From positions 10,393,501 to 10,453,500 of the forward strand of contig NC_079881.1 in NCBI RefSeq assembly GCF_029227915.1: DNA of 60,000 nucleotides, written 5' to 3'. The stretch comes from Hydractinia symbiolongicarpus. Lineage: Eukaryota > Cnidaria > Hydrozoa > Anthoathecata > Hydractiniidae. The notes below the pieces were generated by a model. That model did no database searches. It was not told where the DNA came from and was given only the letters and a program-made list of their open reading frames with translations. Numbering within the stretch: the stretch's first letter is position 1; every line of letters starts with the position of its first letter. Below, one piece after another: positions 1-12,100 of this stretch. Made by a program: the position numbers and the translations under genes.

Positions 1-192
1 CAACTGAATAATTCTGGGTAGAATTTCTAAGAACGATGTACTAAAGTTCTTGCACAGCTTGTTTGCAAGCAACTTAATGATATACAGGATCAGTTGCTTG
101 TTGATATCGCTTTCTTCGAAACTTATTTCATTGTTTTCGAGGGGATTCAGTAACTCCACGATTTTGTGGAGCAAGCTTATGAGATTTTGTTC
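1..192 (-). CDS. HEATR1: HEATR1 coding exon 18 (cut by window edge)
   Basis: After a T-rich acceptor (TTTTTTTAG) the frame stays open for 64 codons to base 1. It encodes NLISLLHKIVELLNPLEN and KLLANKLCKNFSTSFLEILP, matching vertebrate TLKLLCKNFGAENPDPFVPV. Confidence 0.93.
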
Positions 193-3100
193 CTAAAAAA
201 GTGTTTAACATGCCATGGATCAAAATGTTCATAATTAGCAATATTTAAAGACTATTAAATAAAACACATGTATATAAGTAACAATGGAATGAAAAAACAA
301 TATTTTCCCTACTTTTCTATTTTGATAATTTCTACCAGATAAAATTTACCTGCTCGTTTGTGAACTCTTCTATGTCACCTAATTTAGTACAAAGTAGTTC
401 AAATGATTTTTTGCGGATCATTGAACTCTCTTTTGCCAGAAGTCCAGAGATGACAGATATAAAAGGATCAAAAGGCAACAGGTTGTACACTTTACCAACA
501 ACATCATGTGTCCTTTGAATAATGTTTTTCCAGTATCTTTGGGCATTTTCTTGTAATTTCTGTTGAGCAAAGTGACTCAAGCTTTCAACAGAACATAAAA
601 GCTCTTCTAATAAGCTGAAAAGAAAGGCTATCACTCACATTTTTAAACATTACCAACAAAACATAAACCAATACCGTCGATGGTATTATATTTAACAATA
701 AATTGACTTCGACTAATTTGTGTTGTAAACTTTATCAAGGTTTTTATCCCCCCCCCCCCCCCCCAAATTTACTCACAGCATAGACAAAAGCAAATCAAGG
801 TTACCTCATATAAAGTTCAGTTAATTGCTGCTGTTTCTGCTTTTTCATGTTATTGTAGCCCTCTATTAACTTCTCATTTTGCAGTACATCAAAAATCAGG
901 GTGACTGTTGTAAACAAGAACGTTTTCTGTTGCTTGTCGTTATTCTCCTTCTTTGTAAACAACAAGCTATACAAATTATTTTCTTCCTTCTTTCCCGCTG
1001 TAAAAACATATTGGAAATTTTGTGAAAACATTCTAAAACAACTGATATAGCGCATTATACTGAGCATAAGTAGGCCCTAAGTACTATACTTACTAGGTTG
1101 AATTGTTGAATTCAAGTAAGATACAATACCAGATAAAGCATATATCTGCCGCGAAATTTGGTAACTGCAGAAGAAGTCTCTACAAAACTCTAATGATACA
1201 GGTGATAGCTCCATATCCTACAATGAAAAAGACACTATTTTTAACGTTTAGAAAACAAAATATTACTAAAAACGATTTGCCATTTGGTTGATTTATTTAC
1301 CTGTTTAAAGTCGAATATAAAAGAACACATTTTGGCACATAACAAACTCAAGGAAAATATTAATGTTTTCAGAAGGCTTTTAGATATAGTCTATGTATAG
1401 GTATTGTGCAGTTTATATACCATTTACTAGAAATATAAAAACAGAAAAGTTGTTGAAACCATACCATGTAATGTATAAAAAATAAAACCAATTAATTTAC
1501 CTCATCTTCAGAAAGAGGCAATTGACGAGTCGTTTGCTGAATGACCCTCTTAATTAAAAGCAACATAACTAGATGAAGATGTTCTTCTACACCCAACACG
1601 GAAAGCAAATGCTTCAAGATATGTTGGCGCCGGTGTTCAGGACAATAAGGGATTGAATCAATAAACGTCTGAAGTATGAAAATGACAATTTCATCTGTGG
1701 ACGAAGAGGACATTCTCTTCTTAGACTCAGTTAAAGAATTTTTCTAAATTCAACAAAAGATAGCGATAATCTGATGGTTGCGCAACTTGTAAATACACTT
1801 CTGTTTAATGCCTTACCTGAACTAGAATGGGGACTACTGCATCAATTGTGTTAATGATAACACTAAAACTGTGCTTGTTATCGATTTTTAGCATTGTACC
1901 TCCCATAAATGTAAATATGTGCATAACATTATGCAACACACGAGTAGGATACAACTTAGCTGCCCCACTAAGCACCTGCAAGCAATTCTCATTTGTCTTT
2001 GCATCTGAAGGATTTTGCAAACATTCAATTAATAGCTCTACTTTAAACTTATCCTCAGCAAGACTGAATGTATTTAGCCTCGTTAATTTGTGTAAAATGC
2101 CTAATGAAAGTTGCTTCATATATTCAACAGATAAGTGATGAACCTTTAAGCATCTAAAGGATAAGAAACATTTAACTAACAAGAAAAGAATTCCCCACAT
2201 TTTGGACATACAGGTCTTTATTACATCTTAAATGCGAGTATTAGTTGCTACTAACTTGGAACTACGAGTATTTGCAACGACATTAAACAAAAACTATGTA
2301 TAGTAATTTACAACAGCATTTAAAACAGGTTTACAAACAAACTGGTCAGGAGAATTATAGGAAGAAGAACCAATAAGTGACAGAAGTTTACAAATGTATT
2401 TTTGCGAAAATCAATAGAATTCGAAACATGGCTCAATAAGAAGATAAATACTTTTATTACTTTTTTTAATTATTCTTGGAATAAAACTATATTGCTTTCT
2501 TTTTCTATTAAAACCTTTTTTAATGATTTTTTGTTTGTTTTATTTGTGACTACATTTTGTTTTCTTATTTTATCAACAAAAGTTAAAATGCTTGAATAAA
2601 AAGGAAAAACAGAAACATAAAAATAGTTTCCGAAAAAAACTTTGACATATATCAAATTTGACATGTGCACTTTTGTTTAACCAATTTCCAGCATTAAGCT
2701 GGGAACAAAATCTAGGATTATTAGTTCAGATAAACATTTTTTTTTATATTACATTCAATTAGCTGAACAGGGGACTTGCCTTTCGAGAACATCAAACAAT
2801 CCCAATGCGAGTACGTTTGGTTTATCAGGATTAACATCTTGATTTGAAATTGCTTCCAATACCTCGGTCATTGAGCACCATGAGTTGAATTTTGTAAACT
2901 GTGGTTGTTCATTGTCATTACTCTCAATATGGGTAGCTCTAAAAAACAAATAAAAACAGGGGCATATGATAGTTGAAAGATTACACAATGAAAATATATG
3001 ATATAATGGTATAATAAATCTCTTTTTATTGCAGTTGGAAAAAAAATTCTAGTAAACTCGAATAAACTTAAGTAGTACATCTGGTACATCTATGTACCTA

Positions 3101-6100
3101 TGATGAAAATAAAAAAAGGAGTGACGTTGAACAAATTAGTACCTTTTTGCTGATTTAAAATATTGGTCAAATTCTTTAGAAAACTTGTCGATCTGTTTGC
3201 AGGTATGGTCACTCGAAAGATTTACATTTCGCAGAATTACTCTAATATCTGTTGCTGTTAAAATACTGTGGGACGTTAGAAGTGTCTCTAATAATTTTTC
3301 AAGCAATTGTAATTTCTTTTCTGGAAAAAGTCCATCATAAAATTGTTTTGTTATCTAAAATCACACAATTAAAGCATTATAAAAAGTCTTGGATAAAAAT
3401 TGAAATGCATTATATGTTAACAGTAAATAAAAGCTTAAAAACAATATTTTCCTGATTATACAACATCATGGGAAGAACAAAGTGATAAAATATTTAAAAT
3501 TCAAGTCAACTTTTATGCTTTAAGTCAAAGGCATGTTTTCGCTTAAACATTCAGTCAAGTTTGAAATAGAAACTGGTTACTCCTATTTTTACAATGAAGA
3601 GCTGAGGTTACAAAAATTTCTGTTACAGTGTTATTTCTATGAAACATAAAATTATGAAAACACATTCTACTTAAGCCTCAGTCAAATCTTCCATAGCTTT
3701 GTCAATGTGATTCATGTCCGCTAACGTGTTTTTAAGTGATGCACGAAAAAATGTTAATGTAATGTTACAGTCCACAGATTATGAAATAAGGCCTCACCAA
3801 AGACAAACTTGTTGATTGCAAAGATGATTGCCAGTTCAAACACTTCAAAACACCTTCAAATAATTCATGGTCTTCATTTAATATATCAGGTTCTATTCTT
3901 TTCAATATTAAACTGACCAACTTTGTTTCTTGACACTGTAGATGATCTAGACTTAATAATGGCTTGACCATTTTTACGAAATCACCGATCACTAACTAAA
4001 ACGTAGACACACAACAAATTTGATTTTAATTCAAGGAAAATGAAGAGCAATAAAGTTTCTTTATTTTTAATTATGCTCAGAAATCTAGAAATAAATAAAT
4101 AATAGAAGAGTCAATTGAAAGTAAAAACAAGAGCACAAATAATAGTTGTATGCTGAAATAAAATATTTATATTGTGAAAGAAGACTTGCTTTTACTTTTT
4201 ATTTTTTATACCAAATGACTAATAACGATATTACATACCTTGTTGTGGACACGCTCTAAAGCTACCACCATGTATATTTTGACAGCAACATTACATGGAA
4301 CTAATGTGGCGAAAAGATGCTTTAGGGAGGCAATCTGTTTGTCTTCTTCCTTTAAAGATTTCTCTTTTGTTGGCATCAAGCCTGCAAACTCACTTTTCCT
4401 TTTATTGGTTGTGAGAACATATAGGGCTTGTAACATCCTGACAAAATACACAAATATGTATAGAATTTATTTATTTATAAATGGAATAAATCTTTTAGAA
4501 ACTAAAAACCGTTTTTGCAGAATTGGTTGTAAAATCTGACAGAATTAAAATGGCAGTCACTAAACTATCTTAAATGATTTCTCAACTGCGAAAATAAAAA
4601 TTGTGAAAATTGGGGCTATTTATGAGCTCTACTTTAACTACGCGTATTACTTGTCTTGTTATAACCTTTTTAGCAATTCATAGTGAAGAACATACATCCT
4701 AGTTAGTACCTTTTAAACTGTTTCGCATCGAGTTCTATCTCGTTTTTGATGTTGGTTACACAGCTAAGAAGAAAATTCCATCCATTTTTCTTGTCTTTAT
4801 TAGTTTTTTGATAAATAATTTTAATATTCTCCATAGCAACTTTTCTAATTGCCGAGACAGAAAACATTAGAAGACACAACAAGGTAGGAATCACTAAACA
4901 TAAAACACATATTTTACATTAGTAAGTTAATCAAACATTGATCCAACGCAATTTATTGTCATTGTAATGTCATTTATCAAAAACTAATACCTTGGACATC
5001 ATTAAGCATTAGGACTTTTACATCAAGTAAGGGTAGGTATCGTGTCATTACATGTAATGCACATAAGCCTGCTCGGACATCATATTCTTCTTTACAGTCA
5101 TTCTCAATCAAACGCACATAGATATTGCAGAGGAAAGATATTAGACTCTCTGTTGTGCTGAAACATGTCTACATCAAATAAAAAACAAATGAAAAAACAA
5201 GTCAAAACAACGACTTTTCTTGCCAGTGTATATCTGATTAATACAATTAACAAAACTTACAGTAAGAAAACTTTTTAAAAGGGAGCGATGTACTTTTACC
5301 AACTGCAATTCATTTTTAACAGATTCTTCTGCAAGTAGGACAAAAATCTTTTTCTTGCTTTCAATACTTTTTTCAATATCGTCTGTACCTGCCATAATTT
5401 GTAAAAACATGTTCAACAATCTTGAATCAAAAGTCGCAAAGTTTGCAATAGGGACATTTATACATTTCTGAACTTAAACATCTTAGGGGTTGAAATAAGA
5501 ATTATCTTGGCAATCACAACCAGAGTAGTATCAAGCAGGGTTTTGATAGCAGTATATACAAAGTCAGTGAAAAATAAACACCAGGGTGGCCAAGGATTTA
5601 AAATTTTATAATTTTAGGGGATTCTAGTAGAATTTAGGATGTGAATACACTAAAAGGATATAAAAACCATGCTATATTTGCTAAAATTTTAGGAGGAAAT
5701 GCAGTACTAATAATTCCTTGTTACAATGTCGGAGAAGCTGTTCAAATTCGAATTGCAGTAATTATTTAAATATAATTCATTAGTACTGTTGCAAGATAGA
5801 TAAACATAACAAAACGTTACTATTTGAAAAAAAATAATGAATGTTACCATAAACAATTTTAGAACATTGTATGAGCAATCCATATTTTTAGTCCAAATTT
5901 TAGGTTATTTAAGAGATTTTAGGAGGTGTGGCTACCCTGAATATGAATTGAATTTTCACCATTTCATTACTGTCACCCGCTCTGTGAGCAAACTCCCTCT
6001 CCTACAATTTTCCTCTTACCTGACCTGTACTTGATGGAAATAAACTTATTTGTTATTAGGGAATCTCAAAGTTACACTTCTAAGACCTTTCCCTGTGCAA

Positions 6101-9100
6101 AATAGGATAATTTATGTATGGGCTGAAAATGGTGGAGATATTAAATTTTTGAATTATTAGGGAAATTATGGTATAGGTGTGTTATATAAGAGCATGTAAA
6201 TTTGTTTAGAACTGAGTAAACACAATCTGACGCTATTAAAGAGAATTATGAACAAAATTGTGAGATAGGAAAAAGCAGCACTAGGCGAGGAAGTTCGGCA
6301 ATTTTAATACAATTTTGGCTAAATTGATCATGAAATGATAGTGTCTGAGCTAATATGTTTAAACGGCAATAAAATTTATCTCTCATTACCATCGCTCTCT
6401 GAAAATACGAATTTTGATGATTTTTTACCATATTATACTAAATTAGGCATAACTTGGGTGTAATCCAAAAATGTAATGTAAGGGCTGCTAAATCCCAAAT
6501 GGGAATTTCATCAAAGTGGTCTTTAGTATTATTGAAATCTTATTCCTTCACAACTTCCATAAAATGGGCTATAAGTCCGGAATTTTGTAGTGTATGTAAT
6601 TATCTCCTCTAATAAATTGTGAAATTTGTGATAAATTTCAATTGGGAAACAGCCGTTTAACAGCAACTGAGAACACTGGATTACACCCTTATAACTTCAT
6701 GTTTTTTCGTTTTCAGCATTGTGTAATAAATCTTGAAAATAATTTTTTCTATGTGTCAATAAAGGAGCAAAAGAAAAAACTTGGATTTTTTGCCTGTGGT
6801 TTTTGTAGGTTTTTTTCTTTCTTAATGCGTATTGCTCATTAAGAAAGAGAGAAATAGACCTTAAATTCTGACAACATTTTTACCAATTTTAAGCTACATA
6901 TTTGGTTAAAAAGGGGTACTTTAGTATGCCAGGTAGTGTCAAAAAAGCCGGTCTTGCGTTGCCTAGACTGTGTTGCTCTGGAAAACTGGTATGCCCAAAT
7001 AACCCTGGATAGGTTGCTGGTAATATATTACTGCTTAGAAAATATACTGGCCAGGATCTTGTAGTTTGGAACTATTCTCATAACTCATATGCTTTGTCAT
7101 GGCTGATGATCATTTAATTTACATAAATGTACTAGAAAAGCTAAAAAAAACATACCTAAATTATTTGAGAAGTTTTCTAACATATTTTGCAGAAAAGCCA
7201 CAAAAGCACATTCTATACGACCTTTCTCTTTGTTGTCTTCCTCAGATATACTTTTAAAAAGCATATTGCACATACTTTGAAGATCTCTGCCATCAGTATG
7301 TCGATTAAGAATTCTTTCAGCATTACATTGAGCACTTAGCTCAAAATACTTCTGAAATGGCAGATTTGTAACTTCATAAAGAAACTCTGATGGTTGTTCA
7401 CCTACCAAATGGTTGATTAGTATGATTGCAACAAAACGCAAAATATGGGAATCTGACAGTTCAAGTTGAAACAACCAGAATTTCTTCAGAAACTGGATTC
7501 CATTGTCAACAATCATCAGTTCATCTGCCACACATTTTAGTAAACATTCATATGCCTGTACAGTTACATCAACATTACAACCTGTTTTGGATTTATTTTT
7601 GGGCAGGTTACGCAGGCTCTTTTTGATACCTCTCAAAAAGACATTGTCAGTTTTTACATCAGCAGACTCTAAAGCCTCTACCATTTTTTTGTTCTTTTTA
7701 CCGGCAAAAATGTAAAAGAGCTGACCAAATAAAGCATAAACAAACTCATCAACATATCGAGAAGAGGCATTGTGAATGTTTGTAACAACCCCAATAATAA
7801 GATTGTTAAGATTAAATTGAAAATCACTTCTTTCCATTAGCTTTATCAGATTTTCAAGCAACTCATCTATTGATAAAATTGACAGCACCATGTTGGAACA
7901 CTTTATTGTTTCCTCAACAACTAGTGCACTATCGTCATTTAACCTTGCTATTATTGTTTGTTTAAAGAATTCACTGTCATATTCATGACCACCAGAATGG
8001 AATGACACAGACAGTTGCTGAACAGCAGCACATCGTATAGCCCTTTTTGGGTGATTTAAACTCAATATCAAGGGCAAATCAACACTTTCTACCAACTGGT
8101 GTTTTACAGCAGATAAACATTTGCTTGTTATTCGGGTCAATACTATCATGGAGCTTTTTTCTTTCTTCTTTGCAAACAAGTTGAAGTATGTCGATATAAC
8201 ATCATCAAATATTAAACAAAACCTGAAAAGTATCAAATCATGGATCATGCAAGAGAAATATGGGATTTAACTAAAACATTTTCCTTAATTAGTTAAAATT
8301 CAGCAAAATCTAACACATATCATGTATAATTTAAACAAAAAGATCATACATCATGACAGACTTTATTTCAGAAAGGATATACCATGAAGTAAGAATTTTT
8401 ATGGCTCAATTTAAATTATAAATTTCTCATAGATATCACTGATTAACGACAGCCAGTCAATATCGTAGTTTCATGTCTCAATAGGATAAATTATTTGAAC
8501 TACCAATGTAATTATGGTATTTTAGTCATCATGCTATTGCCGTGACATTCAGGCCAACACCATTTGAGAATGCTGTACAACACCCTGTATTTCTACAGAA
8601 AAATGTTCCTGACACTATAACATGTTTTTAGCTTGCAATAAAGGTCAGCTTCAAGCTTGAAGAAAAGTGTCAAACAGTCAATGTGCTCCGAAATCCCTCT
8701 AATTTTGCACACACATAGGCCAGGCAAACAGTTGAAAAGTTTCCAGTCGCATGCTCTAGCATGTCTGCACACAAAGGCTTCAAAATGTGTGAAAAAACGG
8801 CCAAGTTGATGTCAGCAACAATTAGCACAATTTAAGAGTTTGGATTTACCCAAACAGCCAAAGATCCTAAGTCCGGTCTGAACATTGACAAGCTCCAAAT
8901 GAGTGAATCTAATACAGAAATAGCCTACACAAGTACTTCTGGTAGTGAAATTCCTAATTAGCTGTCTTGTATATAGGTGAATATTTATCATAGCACATCC
9001 GTATTTCATTCTCAACAGAGAATGCTTCACCCCGATCAGACCTCTGATCATGACGGGCGAGTATAATGCGTGTAAGTCATATTGAAGAAGAACTACTTTG

Positions 9101-12100
9101 TTCATCAGTAACATACTGCCAAGCAGTGAGCGGGATTCGATCCGCGGTCCCCAGAACTGGGAGCCGCAGACGAACCCACTACACCACATGCGGCAATATG
9201 TTAGTGATGAACTCAGATAGTTTATCCGGATGGTGTGTATACATATAGGTTAATATTTATCATAGCACATCTGTATATGTATACACACCATCCGGATAAA
9301 CTTTCTGAGTTCATCACTAACATATTGACGCACGTGGTGTAGTGGGTTCGTCTGTGGCTCCCAGTTCTAGGGACCGCAGATCTAATCCCACTCACTGCTT
9401 GGCAGTATGTTACTGATGAACAAAGTAGTTCTTCTTCAATATGACTTACACGCATTATACTCGCCCGTCATGATCAGAGGTCTGATCGGGGTGAAGCATT
9501 CTCTGTTGAAAATGAAATACGGATGTGCTATGATAAATATTCACCTATATGTATACACACCATCCGGATAAACTACCTGAGTTCATCAATAACATATTGC
9601 CGCACGTGGTGTAGTGGGTTCGTCTGCGGCTCTTAGTTCTGGGGACCGCGGATCGAATCCCGCTCACTGCTTGGCAGTATGTTACTGATGAACAAAGTAG
9701 TTCTTCTTCAATATAGCTGTCTTGTCTTAACATATTATGTCCAAGATTGCAAATTCATAATGAAATGTTGGAAGATTTACCTAATGAATGTAATGTAATA
9801 CTTGAAAAACTTTTGTGTTTGCAATGCTATGTAATATACAAGTAATACCCAAGATTTTATTGCTTTTAAGATATTATAACAACAACACTAATACCTTAAG
9901 GGAATAAATTTTCTCAGGAATTAGTTTTCGCTAATTTCACTAGTTTTTGACAATTTCTTGAAAAATAATTCCTGCAAAAATTATTGGGAAAATTCGGATT
10001 TGCAAAATGATTTTCTGAGTTATAGTTCCATTTTGCCAAAATATTAGAAAAAAGTGGAAATTAATTCCCTTAAAACTGAAAATCTGCATAAATGAAATGC
10101 ACTAACACTTTTAGTTTAAATATTTAAATAAAACCATGGTAAAGGATACTTTGGTTGTGCTTAGACAACATGGAAAACATAAGTTTCTGTATGGCTCTTT
10201 AGGATACCAATATTACTAGAAGGTATCCCTAAGAGCTAGATAATCCGGATAAACTTTCTGAGTTCATCACTAACATATTGACGCACGTGGTGTAGTGGGT
10301 TCGTCTGTGGCTCCCAGTTCTAGGGACCGCAGATCTAATCCCACTCACTGCTTGGCAGTATGTTACTGATGAACAAAGTAGTTCTTCTTCAATATGACTT
10401 ACACGCATTATACTCGCCCGTCATGATCAGAGGTCTGATCGGGGTGAAGCATTCTCTGTTGAAAATGAAATACGGATGTGCTATGATACTTTTAAATAAG
10501 CATAGGAAGGATAAAACTCCAGAGAGTAAATTAGCATACAATAAACAAAGGAATTTTTGTGTTTCACTAATAAGAAAAAGTAAATACAAATTCTTCAACA
10601 ACCTTAATGTTAAAAATATAACTGACAATAGGTTATTCTGGAAAACAGTAAAACCATGTTTCTCTAACAAGACAGTTACAAGTGAAAATATTACCTTAGT
10701 TGAAAATGGGACTACAATATCTCATGATAAAGATATTACTGAAATATTCAACAATTATTTTGGCAGTGTTGTTGAAAATTTAGGCATAAAGTCATCAAAT
10801 ATACAACCTTCAAGTAATGAAAACAGACCCAAAGATCAAATAAATTCGATAATACATAAATATAAATCTCATCCTAGTGTAGAAAAGATAAGAAAAAGCG
10901 CAAAAAGCAACACAAAATTTTCTTTTAAACAAACTGCATTTGAAGATGTTGAAAAATACATTCGAAAACTTGATCCAAAAAAGGCGCAGCAAAAAGATGA
11001 TATTCCTACTAACATCATCAAAGAAAACAGTGATATTTTTAGCCAATTCATTACTGAAAATTTTAATCAATCGTTAAAAAGTTCTGAATTTCCAACATCT
11101 TTGAAAAACGCAGATATTACTCCTACACACAAAAAAGGACTGCGCACTGAAAAGGCGAACTATAGACCTGTAAGCGTCCTATCGAACATCTCAAAAATCT
11201 ATGAAAGATGCATGTATGACCAAATATACACCTTCTTCGAGCCATTATTTTCGAAACTTCAATTTGGTTTTCGCAAGGGGCACAGTTCACAACAATGCCT
11301 CATAAGTATGATTGAAAAATGGAAAAACAGTCTTGACAAAGGTGGCACATTTGGAGCGCTTTTAACTGATTTGTCTAAGGCATTTGACTGCATACCACAC
11401 GAGCTATTACTAGCAAAACTTCATGCATATGGCTTTGATATGAACTCTTTGCTGTTTATAAAATCGTACCTAATTGACAGGAAACAGCGAGTGCGTATAA
11501 ATAACAATTATAGTACATGGAAAAAAATAAAATACGGCGTACCGCAAGGATCAATTTTGGGTCCTTTGCTTTTCAATATATTTTTATGCGACCTTTTCCT
11601 TTTTGTCCCATATATGGACATTGTCAACTATGCTGATGATACAACCCCATTTTCAATAGGAAAGAATATCAACGAAGTTATTGAAAAGATTGAATATGCA
11701 GCAATTATAATATTTACTTGGTTTGAAAATAACGGTATGAAAGCCAACCCAGAAAAATCACATTTTTTTACTAACAAAACTGATGTACGATTAAAAGTTT
11801 GTGATGAACTTCTAAACAATTCTCAAACTGAGAAACTGCTTGGTATAACCATAGACCACAAACTTTCTTTCGAGGAACATGTTAATCAGCTCTGTAACAA
11901 GGCAGGCCAGAAAGTTAGTGCGCTTGCAAGGTTATCTTCCTTCATGACATTAGACCAGCGAAAGCTGATTATTAATGCTTTTGTCACTAGTCATTTTTCG
12001 TACTGTCCATTAGTATGGATGTTTCACAGTCGTAAATTAAACAATAGGATAAACCATATACATGAAAGAGCACTAAGAATTATCTATCAAGACTATCAAT

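Larger units (their letters stand above)
8960..9725. mobile_element. Composite of three tRNA-like stem-loop units with 11-base target duplication
   Basis: AGCTGTCTTGT occurs at 8,960-8,970 and again at 9,715-9,725, bracketing a 744-bp insert in the large HEATR1 intron. Inside are three related units: one inverted (8,971-9,247) and two direct (9,274-9,549 and about 9,536-9,714). The first two form a near-perfect palindrome with arms of about 277 bases. Each unit holds a Pol III A-box-like TGGTGTAGTGG and a B-box-like GATCGAATCC with a tRNA T-arm-like fold, and each core is enclosed by an outer inverted repeat. The repeat flank indicates one insertion event, as for a SINE or other target-primed element. 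Confidence 0.75.
9290..10238. repeat. First copy of a 949-bp tandem duplication in HEATR1 intron 4
   Basis: It spans tRNA-like units 2 and 3 plus about 510 bases of host intron. It recurs as 10,243-10,488 plus 12,874-13,579. The 706-base right part has the same length in both copies with only two or so substitutions, so the event is recent. Confidence 0.85.

Noticed and set aside
5473-7155. A missing HEATR1 exon between exons 5 and 6
   Set aside because: At first the vertebrate protein seemed to have an extra stretch here, but aligning FVAFLQNMLENF with the vertebrate FLVFSLKKFIYAL segment accounts for it, and the phases of exons 5 and 6 join directly.
9116-9680. Functional tRNA genes
   Set aside because: A- and B-box-like motifs and a T-arm are present, but the acceptor stems and anticodon arms do not form a proper cloverleaf, and copies are part of dispersed repeats.
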